Notes under the pieces: model-generated
Database searches by the model: none
The model's input: only the letters and a program-made list of their open reading frames with translations
What the model was told of the DNA's origin: nothing
DNA from: Robbsia sp. KACC 23696
GTDB lineage: Bacteria; Pseudomonadota; Gammaproteobacteria; Burkholderiales; Burkholderiaceae
Assembly (NCBI RefSeq): GCF_039852015.1
Contig: NZ_CP156627.1
Span: 1,116,001 to 1,180,000, forward strand
Length of the DNA stretch: 64,000 nt
Reading direction: 5' to 3'
Program-made: the position numbers and the translations under genes
Shown: piece by piece, positions 17,514-26,851 of the stretch
Numbering within the stretch: position 1 is the first letter of the stretch
How the letters are laid out: each line of letters starts with the position of its first letter

Positions 17514-18641
17514 ATGAACGAGTTTCGAGATAACCCGGCCGCCAAAGCCTCGGCATCCGCGCCACGGCAGGTGCCTGTCATCGGCCTGCTGCCGGCGGGA
17601 CCGCGCGATGCCATTACCGATGTGCCGGGTGTCCGTGTCGGACACGTCACGCTGGCGGATGGCGCGTTGCAAACCGGTGTGACGGTGATCCATCCGCATG
17701 CCGGCGATCCCTATCGCGACAAGGTGCCCGCGGCGTCGGCGGTCATCAATGGCTTCGGCAAGAGCATCGGTCTGGTCCAGCTCGACGAGCTGGGGCAGTT
17801 GGAGACGCCGATCGCGTTGACCAATACCTTTTCGGTCGGCACGGTCGGACAGGCGCAAATTCGCCAGGCGCTTGCATCGCATCCCGAAATTGGCCGCGGA
17901 CTACCCACCGTCAACCCGCTCGTGCTCGAATGCAACGACGGCTATTTGAACGATATCCAACAAATGGCGGTCAGTGAGGCGGACTACCGGCGCGCGAGCG
18001 ACGGTGCGACGCAATTCGTGCCGCAAGGGTCCGTCGGCGCCGGCCGCGGTATGTCCAGCTTCCAGATGAAAGGCGGCATCGGCACGGCCTCGCGTACGGT
18101 AGAACTGACCACGCCTGCGTCCGGTGACGCTGCGGAAAGCAATCGCCGCTATACGGTGGGGGCGTTGGTGCTGTCGAACTACGGACGGCTGCCGAACCTG
18201 ATCTGGGGCGGGGACGTTCTCGGTCCCCGCATCGCGGCCATGCTCGATGCCGAGGTCAATGCGATCGATCCCGAAAAAGGATCGATCATCATGATCATCG
18301 CTACCGATGCACCATTGGATGCGCGGCAATTGCGTCGGCTTGCCGGCCGCGCCGCGGCCGGTCTGGCGCGTACCGGTTCCAGCTATGGCCATGGCAGTGG
18401 CGATATTGCGTTGGCCTTCAGCACTGCCTACACGATTCCGCATACGCCGGATCGGCCCATGCCGGCCGTGACGACGGTCCACGAGACGCGCATCGACGCT
18501 TTGTTCCAAGCGGCTGCCGATAGCGTCGAGCAGGCGATCATCCACGCGCTGTGGCATGCCGAGCCCGTAACGGGTCGCGATGGTCAATCGCGCGCCCCTA
18601 TACGCGATGTATTGGCCCGACTCGATGCCCGGACGACCTAG
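17514..18641 (+). CDS. P1 (DmpA/S58) family aminopeptidase
   Basis: 375-aa member of the S58 family of autoprocessing N-terminal-nucleophile peptidases (L-aminopeptidase D-Ala-esterase, beta-peptidyl aminopeptidases). Seen: I-T-D-V-P-G-V-R-V-G-H near the N-terminus, P-A-A-S-A-V-I-N-G-F-G-K, the E-C-N-D-G-Y-L-N-D motif, G-S-V-G-A-G-R-G-M, and the late T-D-A-P-L-D-A-R-Q-L and G-H-G-S-G-D-I-A-L-A-F-S-T blocks. S221-N222 in G-A-L-V-L-S-N-Y-G is a candidate processing site, not proven. It has no signal peptide, so it probably works on peptides brought in by the preceding importer. Confidence 0.88.
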   Translation: MNEFRDNPAAKASASAPRQVPVIGLLPAGPRDAITDVPGVRVGHVTLADGALQTGVTVIHPHAGDPYRDKVPAASAVINGFGKSIGLVQLDELGQLETPIALTNTFSVGTVGQAQIRQALASHPEIGRGLPTVNPLVLECNDGYLNDIQQMAVSEADYRRASDGATQFVPQGSVGAGRGMSSFQMKGGIGTASRTVELTTPASGDAAESNRRYTVGALVLSNYGRLPNLIWGGDVLGPRIAAMLDAEVNAIDPEKGSIIMIIATDAPLDARQLRRLAGRAAAGLARTGSSYGHGSGDIALAFSTAYTIPHTPDRPMPAVTTVHETRIDALFQAAADSVEQAIIHALWHAEPVTGRDGQSRAPIRDVLARLDARTT

Positions 18642-18667
18642 TCCTTTCCTCCCATCAAGCGATCTAG

Positions 18668-19504
18668 ATGAAGATTCTGATTTCCGCCGATATCGAAGGC
18701 GTCGCCGGCGTCTACCACCACGAGCAGGTGCGCCCAGGCAATCCCGAATATGAGCGTGCGCGTCGTCTGATGGCCGCGGAAGCGAGCGCCGCTGTCGCGG
18801 GAGCGTTCGATGGCGGGGCGACCGAGGTGTATGTGAACGACTCACACGGCGGCTTCCGCAATATGCCGCCGGATCTGCTCGACGAGCGGGCGCAGGTCAT
18901 CCAAGGCAAGCCGCGTTATCTTGGAATGGTCGCCGGCGTCGAGCTGGGCATCGACGGCGTCTGCCTTCTCGGCTATCACTCGCGGGCGCAAGGGCGGGGC
19001 ATTCTCGCCCACACGATCAACAGCTTCGCCTTCGCGCGCGTCTGCGTCAACGGCCAGGAGCTCGGCGAGGCCGGACTGTACGGTGCCTTGGCCGGGGCGT
19101 ACGACGCACCCGTCATCATGGGCAGCGGCGACGATGTGTTCATCGACGAAAACCGTTCGCTTTTTCCTCATGCGGTCTTTGTGCAGACGAAGCGCGCCAC
19201 CGGTCAGTTGAGCGGCATCAGTCTGTCGCCGACGCGATCATGCGCGGCAATTCGAGATGGCGTGCAGCAAGCGGTCAAGGCCCAAGCGGGCACCATGGCA
19301 GGCTCGCGGCCGACGCCGCTCCGCCTTGACGCACCGATGCGGATTACGGTGCAGACACAGACACCGGCCCAGGCCGACTTGTTCTGCCAGTGGCCGACGC
19401 TGACCCGCACCGACGGGGATGCGCTGGCCTTCGACGCAGCCGATATCGAGACGGCGATCCGCATGCTGAATAGTCTGTCCGCGATGTCGTCGATGTTGCG
19501 ATAG
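18668..19504 (+). CDS. dppA: M55 family zinc D-aminopeptidase (DppA-like)
   Basis: 278-aa DppA-family peptidase that removes N-terminal D-amino acids (D-Ala in the Bacillus enzyme). The zinc-binding N-terminus K-I-L-I-S-A-D-I-E-G-V-A-G-V is intact. Other family blocks are Y-V-N-D-S-H-G-G-F-R-N-M, G-Y-H-S-R-A-Q-G-R-G-I-L-A-H-T and G-S-G-D-D-V-F-I-D-E. It is the last gene of the rpiR-iaaA-gsiABCD-dmpA series, 26 bases after the DmpA-like gene. Together the three peptidases cover isoaspartyl, beta/D- and D-amino-acid peptides, products typical of damaged proteins and peptidoglycan. Confidence 0.9.
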   Translation: MKILISADIEGVAGVYHHEQVRPGNPEYERARRLMAAEASAAVAGAFDGGATEVYVNDSHGGFRNMPPDLLDERAQVIQGKPRYLGMVAGVELGIDGVCLLGYHSRAQGRGILAHTINSFAFARVCVNGQELGEAGLYGALAGAYDAPVIMGSGDDVFIDENRSLFPHAVFVQTKRATGQLSGISLSPTRSCAAIRDGVQQAVKAQAGTMAGSRPTPLRLDAPMRITVQTQTPAQADLFCQWPTLTRTDGDALAFDAADIETAIRMLNSLSAMSSMLR

Positions 19505-19575
19505 ACGCCCCGCGTTAAAACGGCGAATTGGATATGATGCTGATTGCATCGTCCCAATTCAGCCCTTCCGCCGCC

Positions 19576-20529
19576 ATGACCACTTCCGCCGTTCGACGTT
19601 TTGCCATTTCTAGTCGGCTTTTTCCGGCCCCCGTCCGGAAGCCATTGCCCGAAACCGGAGCGCGAGCGGTTGTCTCGCGCTCCCTGCCTTCGCGCCGATT
19701 TCTGGGATATCCGACACTTGTTGCCGCCCTTTGTCTTGCGGGGCTGTCATCGGCCCAGGCGCAGTCATCTGTCGACACGTCGGCCCCGTCTTCCGGCGGC
19801 TCGCTGTGGTCGCAATTGTGGGGGGATCATGCCGATATCAGCATCGGGATGGGCGCCGGGATCGATCAACGGTATATGGGCGCGCGCAATTACCGGCCCT
19901 TGTTCGTGCCGATGGCGTCTTACACCCGCGGTATTTTCACGGCCGATATCGTCAAGGGCGTAGGGGTGCAATACCAATCGCCGGGCGGCTTCTATGTCGG
20001 CGATACCTTCAACTACGATCAAGGGCGCGATAATCGCAGCGACTGGTTACGTCCGGGTGGCGACAATCTGCACAATATGGGCAGCGTCAAGGGGACGGTG
20101 ACGAATACCGTGACGCTCGCGCAGCAGATCGTTCCCTGGTTATCGGTGAATGCGCAGGCGGAATTAGGTCTGGATGGACATCGCCGCGGGAATCAGTATC
20201 AGCTAGGTCTGGAGAGCGTTGCCTATAAGCGCGCGGCGGACACGCTGACACTCGACCTCGATGCGAAAATCGGCGATCGCCAATACAACCAGACGTATTT
20301 CGGCGTGACGACGTCCCAGCAGAATGCGTCGGGCTACCGGGCCTATCATCCGGGGTTCGGCATTTATGCCTACACCTTTGCCGCTACCTGGGATCGCAAG
20401 TTCACCAAGCACTGGTCGGGCGAGCTGATCCTCAGCGGCAGTTACTATCCCGCAAAGGCCGCGGACAGCCCGATCGTCCAGCGACGCTTCGGCCTGACCG
20501 TGTTGCCATCGGTCAGTTACGGGTTCTGA
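19576..20529 (+). CDS. MipA/OmpV family outer-membrane protein
   Basis: Outer-membrane beta-barrel of the MipA/OmpV family; MipA scaffolds murein enzymes in E. coli, while others are porin-like. The start is uncertain: in-frame ATGs at 19534/19537 would add 13-14 residues. From 19576 the N-region is about 40 residues, then Y-P-T-L-V-A-A-L-C-L-A-G-L-S-S-A-Q-A, a likely signal-peptide end. The mature part has G-M-G-A-G-I-D-Q-R-Y-M-G-A-R-N-Y-R, alternating strands, and ends in an aromatic residue (V-S-Y-G-F), as barrels do. Its 3' end overlaps the convergent MFS gene by 17 bases. Confidence 0.82.
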   Translation: MTTSAVRRFAISSRLFPAPVRKPLPETGARAVVSRSLPSRRFLGYPTLVAALCLAGLSSAQAQSSVDTSAPSSGGSLWSQLWGDHADISIGMGAGIDQRYMGARNYRPLFVPMASYTRGIFTADIVKGVGVQYQSPGGFYVGDTFNYDQGRDNRSDWLRPGGDNLHNMGSVKGTVTNTVTLAQQIVPWLSVNAQAELGLDGHRRGNQYQLGLESVAYKRAADTLTLDLDAKIGDRQYNQTYFGVTTSQQNASGYRAYHPGFGIYAYTFAATWDRKFTKHWSGELILSGSYYPAKAADSPIVQRRFGLTVLPSVSYGF

Positions 20530-21898
20530 TCCGTGCGGCACCCGTCGCCGGGCGTACCGTCTTGAAATAGATCGCCGCGGCGCTTGTGCAGAACAGCGCC
20601 ATCAAGCCGCTCATCACGACGGCCGGCATCGTGTTGAACCAGACCAGCAGCAGGCCCTCGACATAACTGGCGCAGGCGCCCAGTCCGGTCGTGATCGCAT
20701 TCATCAGTGCCGATGCCGTGCCGGCGTACTCGCCGGCGTTTTCCATCGCGCCTTGTTGTGCGCTGGGCGTCAACATACCGATACAGAACGCGTTCGTGGA
20801 GAGCAGCAGCGAAAGGATCGGCACGTTCAGCAGATGCGTCGTCGCGAGGATCAACATCGTTACGGCCGACACGACGGACACGCAGAGCGAGAAGCCGATC
20901 AGCGCATCGCCTGCTATATCGCGTTTCGAAAGTTGGCCGCTCAGGAAGGAGCCGAGCATCAGGCATAAAGCCGTGACGCCGAACAACAGGCCATATTTCG
21001 TCGTCGAGACATGCAGCACGTTGACGAATACATACAGCGAGCCGGTGACGTAGGAGAAATGACTGGAGAAGGTCAGGCCGACGATCAGCACATAGGCGAG
21101 GCTCAGCCTGTCGGACAGGAACAGTCGATAGTCCTTCAATATGGCGCGCGGCGGCGGAGCAGACGCGGTGGCCGTCGACGCGCCGACGCTCCCCGTGGGA
21201 GCGTTCGCCTTCCGTGCGTCGGTATCGTCGACGCTGTCCGATGCCGCCACCGCGGCTTCGCCCGCACCGCTCGGATTCAAGGCGCGCGCCGCGAGGGCCG
21301 CCAGTTTCGTCCGCGATGATTCGGGAAGGCCAACGGCAACCATCAGCGACATGACGATGCCGCCCACCGCCATGAACGCATAGATCCAGCGCCAACTGCC
21401 GAGAAGCAGGAGCAGGTTGCCGATCGACGGTGCCGTGGTCGGCCCGATGATCCGCACGACCGCCGCGTAGGAAAGCAGCCTGCGGGCGCTGGCGCCCTGA
21501 CGGTGATCGCGGATGACCGTGATGGCAAGCACAGATGCGGCGCCCGCGCCGGCGCCCTGGAGCAGGCGCCAGAACAGCAGAGCGCCAAAGGACGAGGTCG
21601 TCGTCGCCAGGATGCTGGCGATCGCGTAGACGAAACAGGCAGAGAGCAAGACCGGTCGACGGCCGACCCGGTCCGAAAGCGGCCCGTAGATCAACGGCGA
21701 GGCGGAAAACCCGAAAAAGAAGACGGCGAGGGTTTGTGAGACATGTTCGACCGACACGCCAAACGTGGCGGCCATATCGGCGAAGCCCGGCAGCCCCATG
21801 TCGATCGACATCGACGGAAACGCGGTCAATACGCCGCAAATAACGACAAGCCGCAATGAAGACGATTTCACGGACGACGACTGCGATTCGGTGCGCAT
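20513..21898 (-). CDS. Bcr/CflA-type MFS drug-efflux transporter
   Basis: 461-aa major facilitator with 12 predicted membrane helices. The loop 2-3 motif is G-P-L-S-D-R-V-G-R-R-P-V-L-L and the drug:H+ antiporter-1 motif C region is G-A-G-A-A-S-V-L-A-I-T-V-I-R-D. The central cytoplasmic loop (about 215-265) is unusually long and Ala/Ser-rich, with no known domain. Members export chloramphenicol, bicyclomycin or sulfonamides; the substrate here is unknown. It converges on the MipA-like gene and overlaps its end. Confidence 0.85.
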   Translation of the reverse strand: MRTESQSSSVKSSSLRLVVICGVLTAFPSMSIDMGLPGFADMAATFGVSVEHVSQTLAVFFFGFSASPLIYGPLSDRVGRRPVLLSACFVYAIASILATTTSSFGALLFWRLLQGAGAGAASVLAITVIRDHRQGASARRLLSYAAVVRIIGPTTAPSIGNLLLLLGSWRWIYAFMAVGGIVMSLMVAVGLPESSRTKLAALAARALNPSGAGEAAVAASDSVDDTDARKANAPTGSVGASTATASAPPPRAILKDYRLFLSDRLSLAYVLIVGLTFSSHFSYVTGSLYVFVNVLHVSTTKYGLLFGVTALCLMLGSFLSGQLSKRDIAGDALIGFSLCVSVVSAVTMLILATTHLLNVPILSLLLSTNAFCIGMLTPSAQQGAMENAGEYAGTASALMNAITTGLGACASYVEGLLLVWFNTMPAVVMSGLMALFCTSAAAIYFKTVRPATGAARIRTRN

Positions 21899-22300
21899 GA
21901 GACTCGTTTTGGGATGAATACGGTGAAACGACCACTTTTCGGCGATGTTGCCGCGAGTGTGTCCCGTACAGCCCTGTTTAATGGATCGACGCCGTCATGA
22001 TAGCGCGTTTGACGTGGCGGACGAAATACGGTTTGGCGCACTATCGCCTTAGCGGTACATCTCGGAAAGATCAAAAAATCCACGGTGTTCGCGCGCGAAA
22101 TAAGCGCATCTTCCGCTTCCTGACGTTTTATTTCGCGATCACGCTGGAATTCCCGCGCGCTTTTGCGTCAAACGACTGGTCATTCCATTTTTTTTCCACA
22201 AAAACGTTTAGTTGAGAAAGAATGCCAAAAAGGCCGTTTGAGCCGTTTCGGAAGACATGCCGCACTGCGGGGTGGTGGCATGCACATAGAGCGAGAGACC
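21899..22300. other. Divergent intergenic region, MFS to HD-GYP gene
   Basis: About 400 bases. An open frame joins the HD-GYP gene from 22163, but its first ~40 codons show no conserved features and no ribosome-binding site. AT-rich stretches near 22065-22140 and 22180-22215 are likely promoter DNA. No other gene was seen. Confidence 0.45.
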
Positions 22301-25300
22301 ATGACACGCTGGCCCAGGCCGTTTTCCCTATTGTCGAAACGACGGCTAGACACGCATCTGACGCTGGTTTTTGGGATTACGGCCTTACTCGTTCTGCTGG
22401 GGATCGTGCTATTCGTCAATAGCCGGACCGTGTCCATCGTCGATCGTGCGTCGCAGACGCTGTTTTCACATATGGCCAGCGAGAGCGGCGCGGCGGTCGA
22501 CAAGAGTTTGGCCTCGGTCGATGTACTCAGTACGCTGCTCATCTCGGACCCCCAGGATACGAATTATCGCAACGCATCGCAGCCGTCGTTTACCGAGCGG
22601 ATGCGCGTCGTGCTGGACGCGATGCCCGTGGTTTCCGCGATTTATATCGGCTATGACGATGGGGGCTTCGTCCTGCTGCGCCGGCTGTCGTCGAGCGTGG
22701 CGCGGCTCAACCTGAATGCGCCGGAAGCGGCGCGATTCCTATTGGAGCGGATCGCGCCGGCATCGGAGGATCCGTCTTCGCGTGCGGGCGTGGCGACTGC
22801 CGCGGCCACACTGACCTTTCTCGACGCGTCCTTGCATCCGATCCGGGTATCGCGCCCGCTGTCGCTGCTGTACGATCCGCGCGGCCGTGACTGGTATCGG
22901 AAGGCCCGCGCGCAAAGCGCGCCGATCCTCACCGACCCCTATTGGTTTTACGCTACCGAAGAGCGCGGCATCACCTTTGCACGACGTTTGCGGGATGGTG
23001 GCGGCGTCGTCGGCATCGATTTGAGCCTCGCCGATCTCTCCACACAGCTGTTGCGTCTGCGTAATACGCCCGGTACCGAATTGCTGATCGTCGACGCGGC
23101 TGGCGATGTACTGGCCTCGACCGACAGTGCCTTGATGCTACCGCGCGAGACCGAAACGCCGGCGGATGCGCTGGGCGGTGTGGAAGGGGGCGATACCGGC
23201 TTCGCTCTGGGAGGCGCTTTGGACGATGCCAGGACAGCGGATGCGGCTGACCTTCCCGCGTCTGGCGTGCCGGGCATCGAGGCCGCTTCGCAAGCATTCC
23301 AACCGGTGTCGACGGTGACATCCACGCTCGGTACGGGGCGTACCGTCGCGCCGATCGTGCGTCGGATGATGCGCGCCGCCCACGACACGAGCTATCCCGA
23401 TAATCCGCAACGCATTCAGCTCGGCAGTGATTTTTGGACGATGCGCGTGATGCCGGTACGCGCATCCGGCTGGACGTTCCGAGTCGTGTTGGCGACGCCC
23501 GACGACGAAGTGCTGACCGGTGCGCGACGCCTCGTCGTCTATCTGGAGGCCATCAGTCTGCTTGCGGTGCTCGTGCTGCTGGTCGTCATCCGCTTTACGG
23601 CGCGCCGCGTCAGCCGCCCCCTCGTCGCCATCTCGAAACAGGCGGAAGCGCTTAATGCCTTCGATTTTCCCGGTGCGATGCGCGAACAGCGCTCGTCGGT
23701 CACGGAGATCGCGACCTTGTCCGGTGCCTTGCATCGCGCCGGCGCGACGCTGCAACGCTTCGTCGAAATTGGCCGGACGCTCGCCGCGGAACGCGATCCT
23801 GACCGCTTGTTGGCGCGCTTGCTCGATGAGACGGTGCATGCCACGCGCGCGGAGGGCGGGGTCATTTTGCTGACTGAGGACGACGGCGTGCATTTTCGCA
23901 TTGGCGCGCGTACCGGCACGCAGGTGAATGCCAAGGGCACGTATGACGCCCCGGGCGGCCCGATGAATCTCGCCATGACGATCGCCCATGCGTTCGGGAC
24001 GGAAGGGATGGTCGTCGATACCGTTGCCGGGGGCCTGGGCGAGCGGATACGCGATGCGCTGCAGCGGCATGCGGCCACGCAATTGGATTGGCCGATTCGG
24101 TGGTCCGGCCGTTCCGGCGACGCGAACGCCGAGCGTCACGCGGCGCACGAAGGGGAACCGCTGCTGGCGGCGTTGACGAACGGAAACGGGCCCAGCGCCG
24201 CGGCGGACGTGCCGTCGTCACGACTGCAGGTCATCGCCTTGCGAAACCGCTCGAACGAGTTGATCGGCGGATTGCTGCTCTGCATGGGCAACATGGATGC
24301 CGACACATCGGGCGCGCGCAAGCGGCGCGCCGCGCCGGGTGACCTCGATCTGGCGCGCGCGCTTGCCGGCAATGCCGCGATCGCGTTGGAAACGGCGCTC
24401 TTGTTGAAGTCCCGTAAGGCATTGCTCGACGGCGTGGTACGGATGATCGCGGAGGCCACCGACGCGAAGTCGCCGCATACGAGCGGGCATTGCCAGCGCG
24501 TGCCGGTATTGATGCAAGGGCTGGCGCAAGCGGCCTGCGAGGCAAAGCAGGGCCCCTATGCCCATTTCACGTTGACCCCGGATGATTGGGAGGCGGTGGA
24601 AGTGGCGAGCTGGCTGCACGATTGCGGCAAGCTGACGACGCCGGAATACGTAATCGACAAGGCGACTAAGCTGGAGACGCTGTCGAATCGCATCCACGAG
24701 ATTCGGACGCGTTTCGAGGTGATGAAGGCGCACGCGCAGACCGACTATTGGCGCGCGGTGGCCAGCGGTGAATCGGAGTCGCATGCGCGGGCGACGCGTG
24801 ACCGGATGCTGGCATCGCTGGACGACGATTTCGCGTTCGTCGCGAACTGCAACGAAGGCAGTGAGTCGATGCGCCCCGACGATCTGGCGCGTTTGCAATC
24901 GATCGGGCAACGTCGCTGGATGCGCACGCTCGACGATACATTGGGCACGTCGCGCGACGAGCGGGCGCGGATGGAGCGAAGTCGTACGCGGCATCGCCGC
25001 GGCTCGACGCTGCCAGTGGAAGAGCCTTTGCTGGCGGATCGCGAGGAACATGTCATTCCGCATGAGCCGAATGCACTGAGCGACCGCGAGGAGCGGTTCG
25101 GCTTTACGATGCGGCCGCTGGCGAGCCGTATGAATCTGGGCGAACTGCATAATCTGTCGATCGGGCGCGGTACGTTGACGGGGGAAGAGCGTTTCGAGAT
25201 CAATCGCCACATCACGCGGACGATCGTCATGCTCGAAGGCTTGCCGCTGACGGGGGCGCTGAAGCGTGTACCGGAATACGCCGGCGGCCATCATGAAAAG

Positions 25301-25633
25301 ATGGATGGCGGCGGTTATCCCCGGGGACTGACGCGCAATCAGATGAGCCCGATTGCGCGCATGATGGCGATTGCCGATGTGTTCGAGGCGTTGACCGCGG
25401 GCGATCGACCGTACAAGAAAGCCAAGCCTTTGAGCGAGGCGTTCCGGATCATGGGGCAGATGAAGCGCGACAACCACCTCGATCCGGATCTCCTCGATCT
25501 CTTTATTTCCTCCGATGTCTGGCGTGACTATGCGAGACACTTTCTGCTGCCCTGGCAGGACGATGCGCCAGATGTGGACGCGGTCTTGTCGATTACGCCC
25601 CGTGCGGACGGGGAGACGCTGGTGCCGGCGTGA
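22301..25633 (+). CDS. Membrane-bound HD-GYP phosphodiesterase with Cache and GAF regions
   Basis: About 1110 aa. Layout from this start: a first membrane helix (about 20-42), a ~310-residue periplasmic Cache-like sensor, a second helix (about 405-428), a HAMP-like linker, a GAF-like region (about 475-695), then an HD-GYP domain. HD-GYP enzymes hydrolyse cyclic di-GMP. The first histidine motif H-T-S-G-H-C-Q-R-V, the H-D-C-G-K pair and H-H-E-K-M-D-G-G-G-Y-P are all intact, followed by I-A-D-V-F-E-A-L-T-A-G-D-R-P-Y. About 225 residues separate H-D from G-Y-P, roughly 150 more than in ordinary HD-GYP domains, so there is a charged insertion. Starts at 22163 and 22280 are possible. Confidence 0.87.
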   Translation: MTRWPRPFSLLSKRRLDTHLTLVFGITALLVLLGIVLFVNSRTVSIVDRASQTLFSHMASESGAAVDKSLASVDVLSTLLISDPQDTNYRNASQPSFTERMRVVLDAMPVVSAIYIGYDDGGFVLLRRLSSSVARLNLNAPEAARFLLERIAPASEDPSSRAGVATAAATLTFLDASLHPIRVSRPLSLLYDPRGRDWYRKARAQSAPILTDPYWFYATEERGITFARRLRDGGGVVGIDLSLADLSTQLLRLRNTPGTELLIVDAAGDVLASTDSALMLPRETETPADALGGVEGGDTGFALGGALDDARTADAADLPASGVPGIEAASQAFQPVSTVTSTLGTGRTVAPIVRRMMRAAHDTSYPDNPQRIQLGSDFWTMRVMPVRASGWTFRVVLATPDDEVLTGARRLVVYLEAISLLAVLVLLVVIRFTARRVSRPLVAISKQAEALNAFDFPGAMREQRSSVTEIATLSGALHRAGATLQRFVEIGRTLAAERDPDRLLARLLDETVHATRAEGGVILLTEDDGVHFRIGARTGTQVNAKGTYDAPGGPMNLAMTIAHAFGTEGMVVDTVAGGLGERIRDALQRHAATQLDWPIRWSGRSGDANAERHAAHEGEPLLAALTNGNGPSAAADVPSSRLQVIALRNRSNELIGGLLLCMGNMDADTSGARKRRAAPGDLDLARALAGNAAIALETALLLKSRKALLDGVVRMIAEATDAKSPHTSGHCQRVPVLMQGLAQAACEAKQGPYAHFTLTPDDWEAVEVASWLHDCGKLTTPEYVIDKATKLETLSNRIHEIRTRFEVMKAHAQTDYWRAVASGESESHARATRDRMLASLDDDFAFVANCNEGSESMRPDDLARLQSIGQRRWMRTLDDTLGTSRDERARMERSRTRHRRGSTLPVEEPLLADREEHVIPHEPNALSDREERFGFTMRPLASRMNLGELHNLSIGRGTLTGEERFEINRHITRTIVMLEGLPLTGALKRVPEYAGGHHEKMDGGGYPRGLTRNQMSPIARMMAIADVFEALTAGDRPYKKAKPLSEAFRIMGQMKRDNHLDPDLLDLFISSDVWRDYARHFLLPWQDDAPDVDAVLSITPRADGETLVPA

Positions 25634-25754
25634 ACGGCGTGTGAAGGGGTGGATCGCACGAGGCGCGATGCGCCAAAGCGGATTGCGGCGTATTCTGCGA
25701 TCCTATTGCCATCCTGCTGTCCCGCGCAATGTTATGTCTTGAAAGGACGATGTC

Positions 25755-26735
25755 ATGAGTGATGGAAAACCGTTTTACGCATCGCGCCGCGCTTTTATGA
25801 CGGCTTCGTGTATGTGTGTGGGGAGTACGTTGTTCGGATCGCTGTTGCCGGTCGGCAGCGCTTATGCGGACGATCTGCCGCATACCGACGCGCCGGGGTA
25901 TCACCGATTGCAGGTGGGCAGCGTGAAAGTGACGGTTGTGTCGGACGGTCAGGGCCCGATGCCCGCCATGCAACTGTTGCAGGGCCGAAAAGATCTCATC
26001 GAACAAGCATTGCGCAGCCAATCGCTGGGCGAGACGGTGCTGACCTCCCATAACGCGTTCGTCATCGATAACGGCGTGAAGGTCGTGCTCGTGGATGCAG
26101 GTGGCGGCTCGCTTATCGGCCCCAACTTCGGAAAATTGCAGGCGAATCTCGCCGCAGCCGGGTATGCGCCAGAGCAGATTTCGGAAGTGCTGCTGACGCA
26201 TTTACATACCGATCACGCCGGCGGTTTGATGAATGGCAATCAACGCGCTTTCCCGAACGCGATTGTCAGGGTGAGTCGCGCGGATGCGGATTTCTGGCTG
26301 AGCCCCACGCAACGGGCGGCCGCGCCCGAGGCCGGGAAGCGCGGCTTCGATTTCGCCATGGCATCGCTGACGCCCTATCACAAGGCAAAGAAGCTGGCCT
26401 TGTTCGACGGCGAGACGGCGCTTGGAAACGGCATCACCGCCAGACCGGCTTATGGGCACACGCCCGGTCACACGATGTACGAAGTGACGAGCGACGGGCA
26501 GCAGATGCTGCTCTGGGGCGATATCGTGCATGTGGCAGCGGTGCAATTTCCGCACCCCGAGGTCGCGATCGGATACGACTCTAATAAGGACGAGGCCCGT
26601 ATGCAGCACTGGAGAATGTTCAGCGAACTGGCTAAAAGCGGCCAATTGGTCGGCGGTGCCCACTTGCCGTTCCCCGGCATCGGTCACGTTCGGGACGGCG
26701 GCGACGCCGGCTATGTCTTCGAGGCGGTGGCGTAG
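25755..26735 (+). CDS. Tat-exported MBL-fold metallo-hydrolase
   Basis: 326 aa. The N-terminus has a twin-arginine signal (A-S-R-R-A-F-M-T, then a hydrophobic stretch ending G-S-A-Y-A-D), suggesting folded export with metal. The metallo-beta-lactamase motif is T-H-L-H-T-D-H-A-G-G, with further metal ligands in Y-G-H-T-P-G-H-T and L-L-W-G-D-I-V-H. It resembles the quorum-quenching-lactonase/MBL hydrolase group, but the substrate is not assignable. A perfect hairpin follows the stop. Confidence 0.85.
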   Translation: MSDGKPFYASRRAFMTASCMCVGSTLFGSLLPVGSAYADDLPHTDAPGYHRLQVGSVKVTVVSDGQGPMPAMQLLQGRKDLIEQALRSQSLGETVLTSHNAFVIDNGVKVVLVDAGGGSLIGPNFGKLQANLAAAGYAPEQISEVLLTHLHTDHAGGLMNGNQRAFPNAIVRVSRADADFWLSPTQRAAAPEAGKRGFDFAMASLTPYHKAKKLALFDGETALGNGITARPAYGHTPGHTMYEVTSDGQQMLLWGDIVHVAAVQFPHPEVAIGYDSNKDEARMQHWRMFSELAKSGQLVGGAHLPFPGIGHVRDGGDAGYVFEAVA

Positions 26736-26742
26736 AAAAGCT

Positions 26743-26764
26743 GACGGCGGAGCGTACCGCCGTC
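26743..26764. terminator. Stem-loop after the MBL hydrolase gene
   Basis: Perfect arms GACGGCGG and CCGCCGTC around a 6-base loop, followed by a short T/C-rich stretch. Position after a stop codon and before an unrelated gene suggests a terminator, though the T-tract is weak. Confidence 0.45.
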
Positions 26765-26851
26765 TCCTTAAGTGCACGCGCGCGTGCTTTCTGTAAGAAT
26801 CGCGCTAGTCGATTTTTACAGAATCAAAATCCAAACCAGGAACGCGCGATA

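Noticed and set aside
22163-22300. N-terminal extension of the HD-GYP frame
   Set aside because: No conserved residues and no ribosome-binding site; starts at 22280 or 22301 fit better.
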